Shown: one piece after another, positions 26,069-35,716 of the stretch
How the letters are laid out: every line of letters begins with the position of its first letter
Position numbering within the stretch: the first letter of the stretch is position 1
Source: Terrimonas ginsenosidimutans
GTDB taxonomy: Bacteria; Bacteroidota; Bacteroidia; Chitinophagales; Chitinophagaceae
Direction: 5' to 3'
Assembly: GCF_022012415.1 (NCBI RefSeq)
Contig: NZ_JAKLTR010000020.1
Span: 48,040 to 112,039 of the forward strand
Length of the DNA: 64,000 nt
The notes under the pieces: model-generated
The model's database searches: none
What the model was told of the DNA's origin: nothing
What the model saw: the letters and a program-made list of their open reading frames with translations, nothing else
Program-made: the position numbers and the translations under genes

Positions 26069-27334
26069 TTGGGTAATACAATCAATGCATCTATTATCAC
26101 GATAGGCGATGAATTGCTGATCGGGCAAACAATAGACACGAATAGCGCCTTCATCGGGCAGGAATTAAACAAAATAGGCATCTGGGTGCGCCGCCGCGTT
26201 GCCGTTGGTGATGTATGGGACGATATCGTAAATGCGCTGGATGAAGAAAGCCGGATATCGAAACTGATCATCATCACCGGCGGACTTGGACCGACTGCGG
26301 ATGATATCACCAAGCCCTTACTGGCGGAATATTTCGGAGGCAAGCTTGTGGTCGATGAAAACGTGCTGGCCCATGTAAAATATTTGTTTGAAAAAGTTTA
26401 CCGCCGCCCCGGTCCGATCCTGGAACGAAACCTGAAACAGGCGGAAGTTCCGGACGTGGCAACGGTCCTGCACAATACCTGGGGCTCGGCGCCCGGCATG
26501 CTGTTCAAAAAGAATGATGCCATCTTTATTTCGCTCCCTGGCGTACCTCATGAGATGAAAGGGCTGATGCAGGAACAGGTGATCCCCTACCTCCTTCAGC
26601 ACATGGTGCTACAGGCGATCGTACATCGCACCGCGTTTACTTTCGGACAGGGAGAATCCATGATCGCAGAAAAACTGGTCGATTTTGAAGCCAGCCTTCC
26701 GGCACATATCAAACTGGCATACCTGCCGGGTTATGGAATGGTAAAATTGAGACTGACCTCCAAAGGGCCTGATAAGGAACTGGTTGAAAAAGAGCTACTA
26801 CCCTATTTCGAAGAGCTCAAAACAAGGGTGAGCGAATTTCTTGTTTCCGGTGAAGATGAGCCACTGGAAGTAGTAATAGGTAAAATCCTGTCGGAGCGCA
26901 ATCAGACCGTTGCAACTGCCGAAAGTTGTACGGGAGGTTATATCGCACATCTTATTACAAGTGTAGCGGGTTCCTCCGCGCATTACAAAGGAAGTGTTGT
27001 TAGCTATGCCAATGCCGTTAAACAGGATCTTCTTCATGTAAACGAAGAAACGCTTAGACAATTTGGCGCTGTAAGTCAGGAAACGGTAAAGGAAATGGCT
27101 GCCGGAGCTTTACAGGAATTGAAAACAGACTATGCACTGGCCATTTCCGGGATCATGGGCCCCGGCGGGGGAAGTGAGGAAAAGCCTGTCGGCACCGTTT
27201 GGATCGCTGTGGCGGGCAGGGGAAATGTTATCACCCACAAGCTGAACCTGCGGTTCGACCGGCAGCGGAACATCATGATGGCAACCGCTAACGCATTGAA
27301 CCTGCTGCGGAAATTTATTCTGACTAACACCTGA
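26069..27334 (+). CDS. cinA: CinA family NMN deamidase / competence-damage protein
   Basis: 421-residue two-domain CinA. The N-terminal MoCF-like domain (IITIGDELLIGQTIDTNSAF, IITGGLGPTADDITK, SLPGVPHEMKGL) is followed by the C-terminal PncC amidase domain (TVATAESCTGGYIAHLIT, SGIMGPGGG and KPVGTVWIA). It recycles pyridine nucleotides by hydrolysing NMN; the N-terminal domain is an ADP-ribose pyrophosphatase in characterised members. The start is a TTG at 26069, giving GNTINASIITIGDE, the family beginning; no ATG is available and a -7 box sits just upstream. Confidence 0.93.
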   Translation: MGNTINASIITIGDELLIGQTIDTNSAFIGQELNKIGIWVRRRVAVGDVWDDIVNALDEESRISKLIIITGGLGPTADDITKPLLAEYFGGKLVVDENVLAHVKYLFEKVYRRPGPILERNLKQAEVPDVATVLHNTWGSAPGMLFKKNDAIFISLPGVPHEMKGLMQEQVIPYLLQHMVLQAIVHRTAFTFGQGESMIAEKLVDFEASLPAHIKLAYLPGYGMVKLRLTSKGPDKELVEKELLPYFEELKTRVSEFLVSGEDEPLEVVIGKILSERNQTVATAESCTGGYIAHLITSVAGSSAHYKGSVVSYANAVKQDLLHVNEETLRQFGAVSQETVKEMAAGALQELKTDYALAISGIMGPGGGSEEKPVGTVWIAVAGRGNVITHKLNLRFDRQRNIMMATANALNLLRKFILTNT

Positions 27335-27338
27335 TCGG

Positions 27339-27365
27339 TTGATTATTTTCAATTCATTACCTTTG
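27339..27365 (+). promoter_or_regulatory. Promoter of the E2 gene
   Basis: GTTG at 27338-27341 and TACCTTTG at 27358-27365, with spacing close to the Bacteroidota -33/-7 consensus. It lies immediately after cinA and about 78 bases before the E2 ATG. Confidence 0.55.
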
Positions 27366-27442
27366 GCCGGTCATCATTGCTTGCCTGTTTTACCTGCTGC
27401 TGAAAAGCACACATACCAGGCTGAATATCAAATAAAAAAACT

Positions 27443-28792
27443 ATGGCTTTAGTGGATCTTATAATGCCAAAACTGGGAGAAAGCATCATGGAAGCGACTA
27501 TCCTGAAATGGCATAAACAAACTGGTGATCATGTAGGTATGGATGAAACCGTACTTGAGATCGCTACCGACAAGGTAGATAGCGAGGTACCCAGTACGGC
27601 GGAAGGCACGATCGAAGAGCTTCTTTATAAAGTGAACGATGTGGTGCCTATCGGCGCTGTGATCGCACGTATCAAAACAGGCGCTGCAGAAACCGCCTCT
27701 TCCGCTCCCGCTACGCCACCCCCTGCAACCTCGGTACCTCAGGAAAAAGAGGCCCCGGCGGTTGTCAGCCAGAAAGCAGTGGTGACGCAGCCTGCAGCGG
27801 CTGCTAAACCAGCCGCCACAAATGGACATATCAACCGCTTCTACTCCCCGCTGGTATTGAATATTGCAGCCAACGAAGGAGTCGGCATGACTGAACTGGA
27901 AAACATTCCGGGATCAGGCAACGAAGGCAGGGTAACCAAAAAAGATATCCTGGAGTATATTCAAAACAGAACAAATGCTCCGCAAACCCACACAGCGGTC
28001 AGTCAGCCGCAGCAACAACAGGCCGCTCAGTTACCGGCACAGGTGAAAACAGAAACTTCAGCACCTTCGGTAAGCTATGGCGGAAATGTTGAGATCATTG
28101 AAATGGATCGCATGCGCAAGCTGATTGCAGACCATATGGTCCGCAGCAAACACACCAGCCCGCACGTGACAAGCTTTACCGAAGCCGATGTAACGAACCT
28201 GGTACTCTGGCGCGATAAAGTGAAAAAAGAATTTGAAAAAAGAGAAGGCACCAAGATCACTTTTACCCCTCTCTTTATTGAAGCGGTGGTAAAATGCATC
28301 AAGAAATTTCCGCTGATCAATAGTATGCTGGATGGTGATAAGATCATCGTTAAAAAGGATATTCATATTGGTATGGCAACCGCGCTGCCGACCGGCAACC
28401 TGATCGTTCCTGTGATCAAGAACGCAGACCAGCTAAACCTGGTAGGCCTTTCCAAACAGGTGAACACGCTCGCCGAAAATGCACGTAATGGCAAGCTTAA
28501 AGCAGATGATACCCAGGGCGGTACCTTTACCCTGACAAACGTTGGAACTTTCGGAAGCCTGATGGGTACTCCTATCATCAACCAGCCACAGGTAGCCATC
28601 CTGGCTGTTGGCGCCATTAAGAAAAGACCGGTTGTAGTGGAAAGTCCGCATGGTGACAGTATCGCTATCCGCCACATGATGTACCTCTCCATGAGCTACG
28701 ACCATCGCATAGTTGACGGAAGCCTCGGCGCAACATTCCTGACAGCTGTGGCGAAAGAACTCGAAAACTTCAACTCCGACCGCGAAGTCTAG
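27443..28792 (+). CDS. 2-oxo acid dehydrogenase E2 component (dihydrolipoamide acyltransferase)
   Basis: 449 residues. The lipoyl domain at 1-78 carries Lys44 in ATDKVDSEV; an Ala/Pro-rich linker follows; the peripheral subunit-binding domain is around 130-178 (YSPLVLNIAANEGV ... GRVTKKDILEYI). After a Gln-rich linker, the catalytic domain ends in YDHRIVDG (His421, Asp425). Such E2s transfer acyl groups from lipoate to CoA in pyruvate, 2-oxoglutarate or branched-chain complexes. The TDKVDSEVPS wording is of the branched-chain/pyruvate Bacteroidota type, but the substrate cannot be fixed because no E1 or E3 gene is adjacent. Confidence 0.9.
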   Translation: MALVDLIMPKLGESIMEATILKWHKQTGDHVGMDETVLEIATDKVDSEVPSTAEGTIEELLYKVNDVVPIGAVIARIKTGAAETASSAPATPPPATSVPQEKEAPAVVSQKAVVTQPAAAAKPAATNGHINRFYSPLVLNIAANEGVGMTELENIPGSGNEGRVTKKDILEYIQNRTNAPQTHTAVSQPQQQQAAQLPAQVKTETSAPSVSYGGNVEIIEMDRMRKLIADHMVRSKHTSPHVTSFTEADVTNLVLWRDKVKKEFEKREGTKITFTPLFIEAVVKCIKKFPLINSMLDGDKIIVKKDIHIGMATALPTGNLIVPVIKNADQLNLVGLSKQVNTLAENARNGKLKADDTQGGTFTLTNVGTFGSLMGTPIINQPQVAILAVGAIKKRPVVVESPHGDSIAIRHMMYLSMSYDHRIVDGSLGATFLTAVAKELENFNSDREV

Positions 28793-28810
28793 TAGTTAAG
28801 AGATAAAAAG

Positions 28811-28860
28811 AGCAAAAGGGGCAAAAAGAGTAGCTTATTCTTTCTGCCCCTTTTGCTTTT
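28811..28860 (+). terminator. Terminator of the E2 gene
   Basis: AGCAAAAGGGGCA pairs with TGCCCCTTTTGCT (28845-28857), followed by T residues. A bidirectional composition is also possible. Confidence 0.8.
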
Positions 28861-28906
28861 GAAAAAAAATCTATCCCCCTCCTTCCCCTCCTGTCAACTC
28901 TTAGCT

Positions 28907-28914
28907 TAGTTTTG
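28907..28914 (+). promoter_or_regulatory. -7 box TAGTTTTG
   Basis: Exact TAnnTTTG 31 bases before the DUF2490 gene ATG. Confidence 0.5.
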
Positions 28915-28945
28915 CACCGCGACTTTTTAAAACTGCAAAATCACG

Positions 28946-29656
28946 ATGCGTATCTGGCTGCTGACAATCCTGGCATTGTCTACGGGAAGTTTATGTGCTC
29001 AACGGTCACATTTTGGATCATGGAATGTGATCACAACAAGAGTAACACTATCTGAGAAATGGGGGTTTTACAACGAATTGCAACTTCGTTCCCAATCCTT
29101 TTACAACGATCACTTTTATCATGAAGTGAAAGGCGGCGTATCTTATGCGCTTAATAAAAACTTCGTAGTATTACTGGGCCTGGGAGATTATCAAACCTAT
29201 TCTGATGGAGGAAATTTTGTAAAGCCCATCTCTGCCCATGAAACACGTTTATGGCAACAACTGACCATGAACCATTACCTGGAAAGAATTAAGTTCGAGC
29301 ATCGCTACCGGATCGAACAGCGCTGGTTTACGACGGGTTTCCGCCAGCGATACCGTTACAGGCTGAATACCGCAGTACCGATAAACAACACCAAGATAGG
29401 TCCTAAGACATTCTTTTTAGGATCCTTTAATGAACTGTTCCTGACGAATAAAGCACCTTACTTTGAACGCAACCGCTTTTTCGTGGGCGGCGGATACCAG
29501 ATAAGCAAACACTTCACTATTCAACCTGGCTATGTTTATCAATATGACTACCGCAATAATGCGGGTCTGGGTAAACATTTCTTCCAGTTAACACTCACGA
29601 TCGATGTTAACGCAGATAAGAGCCCGAATGAAAGGATACCAGGTAATCTTGACTAA
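28946..29656 (+). CDS. DUF2490 domain outer-membrane protein
   Basis: 236 residues with a signal peptide (SLCAQRS) and a beta-barrel of about 8-10 strands. The DUF2490 signature is clear: GSWNVITTRVTLSEKWGFYNELQLRSQ near the start, then LWQQLTMNHYLERIKFEHRYRIEQRW and RFRY-like strands, ending FFQLTLTIDVN. Function of the family is unknown; it is presumed to sit in the outer membrane. Single gene with its own -7 box. Confidence 0.85.
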   Translation: MRIWLLTILALSTGSLCAQRSHFGSWNVITTRVTLSEKWGFYNELQLRSQSFYNDHFYHEVKGGVSYALNKNFVVLLGLGDYQTYSDGGNFVKPISAHETRLWQQLTMNHYLERIKFEHRYRIEQRWFTTGFRQRYRYRLNTAVPINNTKIGPKTFFLGSFNELFLTNKAPYFERNRFFVGGGYQISKHFTIQPGYVYQYDYRNNAGLGKHFFQLTLTIDVNADKSPNERIPGNLD

Positions 29657-29981
29657 TGTTTTTACGGTCTTCATTTTATCGCTGCTGAGAACTTAATAAC
29701 AGAGGAGATCTCCTGACATCGGCAGATACATAAACCTTTATTCTCACTGTCCATCCGCATTACCGTCTTTACGGGCAGGAAGGATGGAAGAATAAAGATC
29801 ATCCAATCCACCTGTGTAAAAATGCTGAAGATCCCACCTGCGGCCAAACAACCGGAGCGGAACTTTAACAATCTTCGTTCAAACCTGCTTTCTTTTCCGA
29901 AGTCTTTTTTGTAAATTGGAATACGCAGTGCAGTGACCCGCGGGTAACTGCACTGAGGAATGAACCTGTAAATGTCCCTTT
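29657..29981. other. 325-bp intergenic region
   Basis: No supported gene. A weak minus-strand frame at 29671-29871 has no recognisable features. The right third contains a T-rich stretch, a near -7 box (TAAATTGG at 29912-29919) and the inverted repeat described separately. Confidence 0.45.
29926..29955 (+). promoter_or_regulatory. 30-bp inverted repeat upstream of the 239-residue gene
   Basis: CAGTGCAGTGACCCG and CGGGTAACTGCACTG form a hairpin or dyad with one G/A mismatch and no spacer. It starts 6 bases after a near -7 box and ends 26 bases before the ATG, so it should lie at the transcript's 5' end. It could be an operator or a 5'-UTR hairpin; no U-tract follows, so it is not a terminator. 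Confidence 0.5.
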
Positions 29982-30701
29982 ATGAAAAAACTATCCGAAA
30001 CCTGGTTTGCCGAAGGCTATATTGACTTCGAGCTAAAAAAGTATACCCTACTCGCCTATCTGCAGGAAGTGAATAAGTACTTTGATCAGAACAAGCTTTA
30101 CCCTCAGCTTGCTGATGTTGTTTTTCATTATAACAATCTTGTTGCCTTCAGGGAGAACAAGCGTTATCTGCAGGAACATTTTCCCAAGAAACTGACCGGC
30201 ATACAAATGCAAAAATTGCAATTACTGTATGAGCAAATGATAGAAGATTCGGAATTGATGCAAGAGCTGGAAGATATCATCCAGTATGCCGCAGATTCAT
30301 TGAAATCAACCCTTCAAACAGGTGCGGGTATCTATGAATTTGTTGAGGACAAGATCAATATCAGCCCCGTTGGATTGATCCCCCTGGATACACAGGAAGG
30401 TTATTTCTTCCTGAGTACAACGGATACAAAAAGTACATTGATCTACCATTATCGTCTTTCCATTTTCGAAAAGCATGATGAAAAGTTCAGAAGTATGAGG
30501 ACGTCCTTTCTCGAAGAATGGCGAAGAGGGATTGCATTTACCTATGAGCACATGAAATCGGAACTGATAAAGAGCAGGGTCGAGCTGCCCAATCCTGCAG
30601 TGTATTGTATTGAAGCCGGACTGAAGTTCCCGGTTGATGAAACCCTGCTGCCTGTAGCAAAAAGATGTTTGGTGAAGTTTATCAGTACGAAGGCCGAGTA
30701 A
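29982..30701 (+). CDS. Conserved-looking hypothetical protein, 239 residues
   Basis: I do not recognise the family. It has no signal peptide and no membrane segment; it is rich in helices in the first 110 residues (YLQEVNKYFDQNKLYPQLADVV ... LQLLYEQMIEDSELMQELEDII). The second half has mixed strands (KINISPVGLIPLDTQEGYFFLS, STLIYHYRLSIFE). The coding pattern and base use match neighbours, and it has a 5' inverted repeat and a 3' terminator of its own. Probably a cytoplasmic Bacteroidota-specific protein. Confidence 0.7.
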   Translation: MKKLSETWFAEGYIDFELKKYTLLAYLQEVNKYFDQNKLYPQLADVVFHYNNLVAFRENKRYLQEHFPKKLTGIQMQKLQLLYEQMIEDSELMQELEDIIQYAADSLKSTLQTGAGIYEFVEDKINISPVGLIPLDTQEGYFFLSTTDTKSTLIYHYRLSIFEKHDEKFRSMRTSFLEEWRRGIAFTYEHMKSELIKSRVELPNPAVYCIEAGLKFPVDETLLPVAKRCLVKFISTKAE

Positions 30702-30707
30702 AAGCAA

Positions 30708-30792
30708 AAAGTTTAATAGTTTAAGGGGTTAATAGTTACAAGCTTCTGCGATGCTATTAAACTATTAACCCCTTAAACTATTAAACTTTTAA
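30708..30792. terminator. Long inverted repeat between convergent genes
   Basis: AAAAGTTTAATAGTTAAGG and onward (about 30 bases) is repeated in inverted form at about 30761-30790, with a single-base bulge, around a 20-base loop. The GGGG/CCCC core with A/T flanks suits a bidirectional terminator. The TTTAATAGTTTAA wording also appears near 9030 and 45240. Confidence 0.65.
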
Positions 30793-30816
30793 ACTCTTTT
30801 CTCTTAAACCTTCAAC

Positions 30817-33750
30817 TCAGTTAACAACATCCAACCCCCAATCCTTTCCTTTCTTCACCGCAGGAACTCCCTCTACGATCCATTTTGCAGGCTTATCGCC
30901 TTTCAGCAGCCAGTCGAAATATTGCTGCTCACGGATCTGGATATCCTTTCTGTTCTTACGCTGGACGAGATTATGAGCTTCTCCGTTGTAGTTCAGCATC
31001 CATACCTGTTTGCCGAGACGACGCATGCCTGTAAACAGCTCGATACCCTGGTACCAGGGCACTGCACCATCCGCATCATTTGCCATGATAACCAGCGGCG
31101 TTTTTACTTTTGGCAAATGGAATAATGGGGAGCTTTCAATATACAACTCAGGCTTTTCCCAAAGCGTGGCTCCGATACGGCTTTGCGTTCTTTCATACTG
31201 GAACTGGCGGTTTGAACCGCTCTCCCATCTGATGCCACCGTATGCGCTGGTCATATTCGCAACAGGGGCGCCAGCCCAGGCTGCTTTGAACATATCGGTC
31301 ATTGTAACCAATTGTGCTACCTGTATACCACCCCAGCTTTGACCCTGAATACCCATGTTCTTGCTGTCAACCCATTTGTGCCTGGACAGGTCTTTTGCAA
31401 CACTCACGATATAATCGTAAGCACTTTTTGCCGGATGCCCGATCGTATAGCTGATATCGGGAGCAAACACAAGATAGCCGCGGCTTACAAAGAAAGAAAT
31501 ATTCAGGCGGCTTGGTGTTGGCGAGGGCGCCTGGTAGCCATATAACCCATCTGAAAGCTTTTCATAGAAATAGAACAGTACAGGATACTTTTTTGTAGAA
31601 TCGAAATTCTCCGGCTTATACAAAATACCTTCCGATGTTTTACCCAGGAAAGTTTTCCATTTGTACAGCTCTGCGGTACCCCAATTATAGGATGCCTGCT
31701 GCGGGTTGATCGATGACAGTTTTTTTGCAGCGCCATAATCCACTACAGTATACAGGTCAGGAGAATTCGTATAAGATTCTTTACTGAACACATATGCACT
31801 CGCCTCTTTTGCTTTCGCAACCTGACCAATGCTTACGGTGGAATCTTTGCTTAAGGCCAGTAATTTATACTTTCCATTCTCGATCTTGTATTCCCAAAGC
31901 CCTGCTTTTTTGGTCAGGTCACTGAAGGTTCTGAACAACATCGTCTGACCATCTTCAATTGCCCGTTCGTCCCTGTCAACCTGCTGATAACGATAATTCG
32001 TTCTGGTTGATCGTCCGCCGATCAGGATCGTTGGCGCAAACGCATTCTTCGGACTTACTTTCCAGACACTGTACCTGTCATAGATATAGATCGCGCTTTC
32101 ATCTTTATGCCAGCGCATGATACCATAAGGAGATGGATCTGTCGGTGAATCATTTTCCTCATTTGCGAGTGATGTTTTGATCTTAGCAGTGATGTTGCGT
32201 GTAGAATCACCATCATACGCGAAATAATGCCTGGTTTTGTTGTCGTACCAAACAATGGTTTTTCCTGTAGGAGAAACATACGCAGGCGTGAGACTTCCAT
32301 CAAACTCTTTTTTGATCAGCTTCCTCGAACCGTCTGCCGGGTTGATCGCATACACATCTTTTACAGTACCGCCTGTCCACTGACTTTCGATCCTTCTGCC
32401 AACATCGCTTGTTCCAACGAAAACATCTCCATCACCCTGGCCGCTCTGGAACACGGTTGGGATCTCTTCAGTTGCCAGTTGATTTACTTTTTTTGAAGCC
32501 AGATCGTATACCGCCATGTAATTCTGTTGCAGGTCACGCTGAAGCCTTGACAACTGAACCGTTTGCAGATAATCATCTTTGTAATGCCATACATCAAGCT
32601 TTACCAGATCCATCTCCACAAGCGTTGTATCTTTTGGCGGAGCAATGGGCGCTGTTGCAAAAAAGAGGCGCTTGCCGGAATTGCTGAAACTGACCGCTCC
32701 ATATTCACTGACAGTGAAGCCGCTTTTTATACCGGCTGTTGCTTTATCGACCAGCACAACAGCTGAATCCATTCCACTTTTATAATACCAGAGCTTATAG
32801 AACTTCTGCAGGTCTTTTGGTTTGGCATCGCGTTCTGCAAGAAATGCCAGTTGCTCACCATCATCAGACAATGCAAAATTTTTAAAATCGTTCCCGCTGG
32901 TCGCGATTGTGTCCAGCTTATTCCTGGTTAGATCATACAACAACACATGTGGCTTGCTCGTTGAATCTTTCGGATTACGCGCCTGCTCCATCACGAGTTT
33001 TGTTCCCTTTTCATTGAACTGATATTCAAGTATGAACCGAAAGGTCTTCTGCTCATTGTTTTTGAGATTACGAACAACAAGATCGCTGCCCGCATCAGCA
33101 GAGGAAGGAGTTACTTCATCTCCATCAGCATCGGTCATTAAAAACTCCTCACTGAAATCATCATCTTTGTTGCTTTTCTTTTTCGGCATTGCGGAGATCA
33201 CGTTCTTCAGTGAATCGATAACATGTGTAAGGCTGTCGGTGATCCTTTTCTCATTGCCGGCAGGTCTTGCATTACGTGATGGAGCTTCGATTGCTTTTTC
33301 CAGATGATACGCCAGCCAGCCTGATGCTTTATCAGGTGTTTTGAAAGATTTAACGCGGGCCATCTTCCAAATGCTATCCTTGCCTAATTCAAGAATTGCC
33401 AGAGAATCTTTCGGGCTCTCGTCAGCTTTTTTCTTTTTGATGCGGGCCTCTCTTGCCTCTTTGAAAGGTGCAGAGATCCTGAAGATCACAAACCTGTTAT
33501 CTTCGGTAATAGTGGCATCAGCGCCACGGGCGATCGTTTTCCTGTACGACGCATCTGCGGATTGAATAACAAGCTCGTTATCGCCCTCCTGTACATTCAC
33601 GTTATACACGACCCATTTGCCATCATTGCTGATCGAGCGCTGACCAATATTTTGCCAGCCATCATACACCGTATGATCAAGTGGTTTTTTTTGTGCCAGT
33701 GCGAAATGAACCGGCAGTAAGAACAAAAGAAATAAAGTCGTTCTGATCAT
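30817..33750 (-). CDS. S9 family prolyl oligopeptidase-type serine peptidase
   Basis: 977-residue secreted peptidase. The signal peptide ends near VHFALAQ. An extended beta-propeller region (about residues 30-690) precedes the alpha/beta-hydrolase domain. The nucleophile Ser805 is in GQSWGGIQ, the Asp894 in NDADGAVPW and the His926 in GEAHNL, a full triad in the usual order. It is longer than typical S9 enzymes (700-850 residues) because of a charged Lys/Asp-rich insert around residues 130-215. Likely periplasmic and oligopeptide-degrading. Monocistronic. Confidence 0.9.
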   Translation of the reverse strand: MIRTTLFLLFLLPVHFALAQKKPLDHTVYDGWQNIGQRSISNDGKWVVYNVNVQEGDNELVIQSADASYRKTIARGADATITEDNRFVIFRISAPFKEAREARIKKKKADESPKDSLAILELGKDSIWKMARVKSFKTPDKASGWLAYHLEKAIEAPSRNARPAGNEKRITDSLTHVIDSLKNVISAMPKKKSNKDDDFSEEFLMTDADGDEVTPSSADAGSDLVVRNLKNNEQKTFRFILEYQFNEKGTKLVMEQARNPKDSTSKPHVLLYDLTRNKLDTIATSGNDFKNFALSDDGEQLAFLAERDAKPKDLQKFYKLWYYKSGMDSAVVLVDKATAGIKSGFTVSEYGAVSFSNSGKRLFFATAPIAPPKDTTLVEMDLVKLDVWHYKDDYLQTVQLSRLQRDLQQNYMAVYDLASKKVNQLATEEIPTVFQSGQGDGDVFVGTSDVGRRIESQWTGGTVKDVYAINPADGSRKLIKKEFDGSLTPAYVSPTGKTIVWYDNKTRHYFAYDGDSTRNITAKIKTSLANEENDSPTDPSPYGIMRWHKDESAIYIYDRYSVWKVSPKNAFAPTILIGGRSTRTNYRYQQVDRDERAIEDGQTMLFRTFSDLTKKAGLWEYKIENGKYKLLALSKDSTVSIGQVAKAKEASAYVFSKESYTNSPDLYTVVDYGAAKKLSSINPQQASYNWGTAELYKWKTFLGKTSEGILYKPENFDSTKKYPVLFYFYEKLSDGLYGYQAPSPTPSRLNISFFVSRGYLVFAPDISYTIGHPAKSAYDYIVSVAKDLSRHKWVDSKNMGIQGQSWGGIQVAQLVTMTDMFKAAWAGAPVANMTSAYGGIRWESGSNRQFQYERTQSRIGATLWEKPELYIESSPLFHLPKVKTPLVIMANDADGAVPWYQGIELFTGMRRLGKQVWMLNYNGEAHNLVQRKNRKDIQIREQQYFDWLLKGDKPAKWIVEGVPAVKKGKDWGLDVVN

Positions 33751-33809
33751 CTTTCAGAAAGTTTTGGTTAAAAAATAAAACCCCGGATTCCCGGCAGTTA
33801 GACATACAG

Positions 33810-34733
33810 CTACAATGTTATCTTCTCATCAGGATGCAGTTCTTCTTGAAGGGCCTTGGCACGCTTTTCAGATCGGATAACCAGAAACACGTGAAAGGCC
33901 AACACGCCTATTATGACGGCAAAACCAAGATAAAACCAGCGACTCAGGTACTGATTTTCATTGTACACCATAAACGCCAGCAAAATGCCATATACAGGTT
34001 CAAGATTGTAGGTAAGATTGACGGTAAATGCGGATAGATGTTTTAGTGCATTCGCTGTTAGCCTGAATGCAAGTACAGAACAGATCCATGAAAGCACCAG
34101 CAGCCACAAAAGATCCTCCCAACCGGGAAGGAACCGGCTGACGGGAAATTGCTGCAGATAGAATGGGAGCAATACGGACAGCGTAATAAATCCCCCGGTG
34201 ATCTGCCAGGTAAGAACCGTTTCAACATTGATCCTTTGGAGAAACCGCCTGTTGAAGATAGGGAACAGACATCCAAGAAATGCTGAAATGATCCCCAGTA
34301 TAATACCCGTTTTATATTCAGTATCAAAATGAAAAATGATATAGATCCCGCCGATAGTGATCAGCCCGAGAAGAAGCTCCGTCCGGTTGATCTTTTTACG
34401 CAGGATCAGCGGCTCTGCAAGCGCTGTAAAAAAGCCCACTGCAGAAAAGCAGACCAGCCCAACGGATATGTTTGCATATTTGATCGCACCATAGAAGGTC
34501 ACCCAATGCATCGCTGCGGTAAAACCCACCGCGCTGATCTTGAGTATATCCTGCCAGGAGATCTTTTGCAGGCGTTTGGAGAATACGGCATACAATACCC
34601 ACATGCTCAAGGCGGTGATCAGCAGACGGTACCAGACCATCATCCCTTCATTGAGAGTGATCAGCCGGCCAAGGATCCCCGTGAATCCGGCAAGAAAGAC
34701 AGAAATATGAAGTTGAAAAAAAGCTTTTTTCAT
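33810..34733 (-). CDS. EamA family (DMT superfamily) transporter
   Basis: 307 residues with ten predicted membrane helices in two EamA halves, for example HISVFLAGFTGILGRLI, AAMHWVTFYGAIKYANISVG LVCFSAVGFFTALAEPLILR and the second half LLVLSWICSVLAFRLTANAL. It is a drug/metabolite-type exporter of unknown substrate in the inner membrane. The ATG at 34733 begins the first helix properly; the frame is open 48 bases further upstream. Confidence 0.87.
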   Translation of the reverse strand: MKKAFFQLHISVFLAGFTGILGRLITLNEGMMVWYRLLITALSMWVLYAVFSKRLQKISWQDILKISAVGFTAAMHWVTFYGAIKYANISVGLVCFSAVGFFTALAEPLILRKKINRTELLLGLITIGGIYIIFHFDTEYKTGIILGIISAFLGCLFPIFNRRFLQRINVETVLTWQITGGFITLSVLLPFYLQQFPVSRFLPGWEDLLWLLVLSWICSVLAFRLTANALKHLSAFTVNLTYNLEPVYGILLAFMVYNENQYLSRWFYLGFAVIIGVLAFHVFLVIRSEKRAKALQEELHPDEKITL

Positions 34734-34842
34734 TTGCAGTGAAGCGATGTCTATGTAACGTTGAATATACAGAAACGTCATTTCACCTGATGAAATAAAT
34801 GGTCATCATCAGCAGAATCAGGAAAAAATGTGTATGAGATTA

Positions 34843-35634
34843 TTAATCGGCGATCATTTCGTTCTTACGAACCTGGGAGATCCCGATATCCGCCGTATTC
34901 TGTACGCGTTTACGGTAGTTCGTGAACAGGCTATGCCAGCGAAGTTTCAATACCCCAAGTATACCTTCTTTAACAATGCCCTTATTCATTTTCGATACGC
35001 CGAAAGTACGATCCTGGAAAATGATCGGCACTTCCTTTAATTTGAAGTCGAGCTTCCATGTCGCAAATTTCATTTCGATCTGGAAAGCGTAACCAGTGAA
35101 GCGGATCTCATCGAGGTTGATCGTTTCCAGTACGCGGCGGCGATAACAAACGAAACCGGCGGTAGGATCTTTGACCGGCATCCAGGTGATCATTCGTGTA
35201 TAGATCGATGCCCCTTTGGAAAGGGCAATCCGATTTGCTGGCCAGTTCACCACACCGCCTCCCTGCACATAACGGGATCCTATTGCAAGATCAGCCCCTT
35301 CAGATTTACAAGCCATGTAAAGGCGGGAAAGATCATTAGGGTTGTGCGAAAAGTCAGCATCCATCTCGAAGATGAATTCATACTTATTAGCGATCGCCCA
35401 TTTGAAACCATAAATGTATGCGGTACCGAGTCCCAGCTTTCCTTTACGTTCAGCGATAAATAATTGACCGGGGAATTTTGACTGAAGTTCTTTAACGATC
35501 TGCGCTGTTCCATCCGGAGAACCATCATCGATCACCAATACATGAAAACCTTCATTGAGATTGAAGATGGCATGCAAGATCTTACTGATATTCTCGCGCT
35601 CGTTATAAGTCGGTATAATGACAATTTTTTCCAC
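34843..35634 (-). CDS. Polyprenol monophosphomannose synthase-like GT2 glycosyltransferase
   Basis: 263-residue GT-A glycosyltransferase of the dolichol-phosphate mannose synthase group: EKIVIIPTYNERENI, VIDDGSPDGTAQIV, FEMDADFSHNPNDL (metal-binding DAD) and IGSRYVQGGGVVNWP. There is no C-terminal membrane domain, as in the soluble class that pairs with separate flippases. It should transfer a sugar from GDP-mannose or a similar donor to polyprenyl phosphate. I take the GTG at 35634 as start; a TTG three codons earlier is possible. Confidence 0.88.
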   Translation of the reverse strand: MEKIVIIPTYNERENISKILHAIFNLNEGFHVLVIDDGSPDGTAQIVKELQSKFPGQLFIAERKGKLGLGTAYIYGFKWAIANKYEFIFEMDADFSHNPNDLSRLYMACKSEGADLAIGSRYVQGGGVVNWPANRIALSKGASIYTRMITWMPVKDPTAGFVCYRRRVLETINLDEIRFTGYAFQIEMKFATWKLDFKLKEVPIIFQDRTFGVSKMNKGIVKEGILGVLKLRWHSLFTNYRKRVQNTADIGISQVRKNEMIAD

Positions 35635-35716
35635 TATAATCAATGCCTGAAGTAGCGAATTTACGGAAATCGATAAAGATTACGTGTTAAAAATTGTACA
35701 CAAGTCGTTAACGTTC

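Noticed and set aside
26065..26343. Minus-strand frames opposite cinA and opposite other core genes
   Set aside because: Antisense shadows of genes with complete family motifs.
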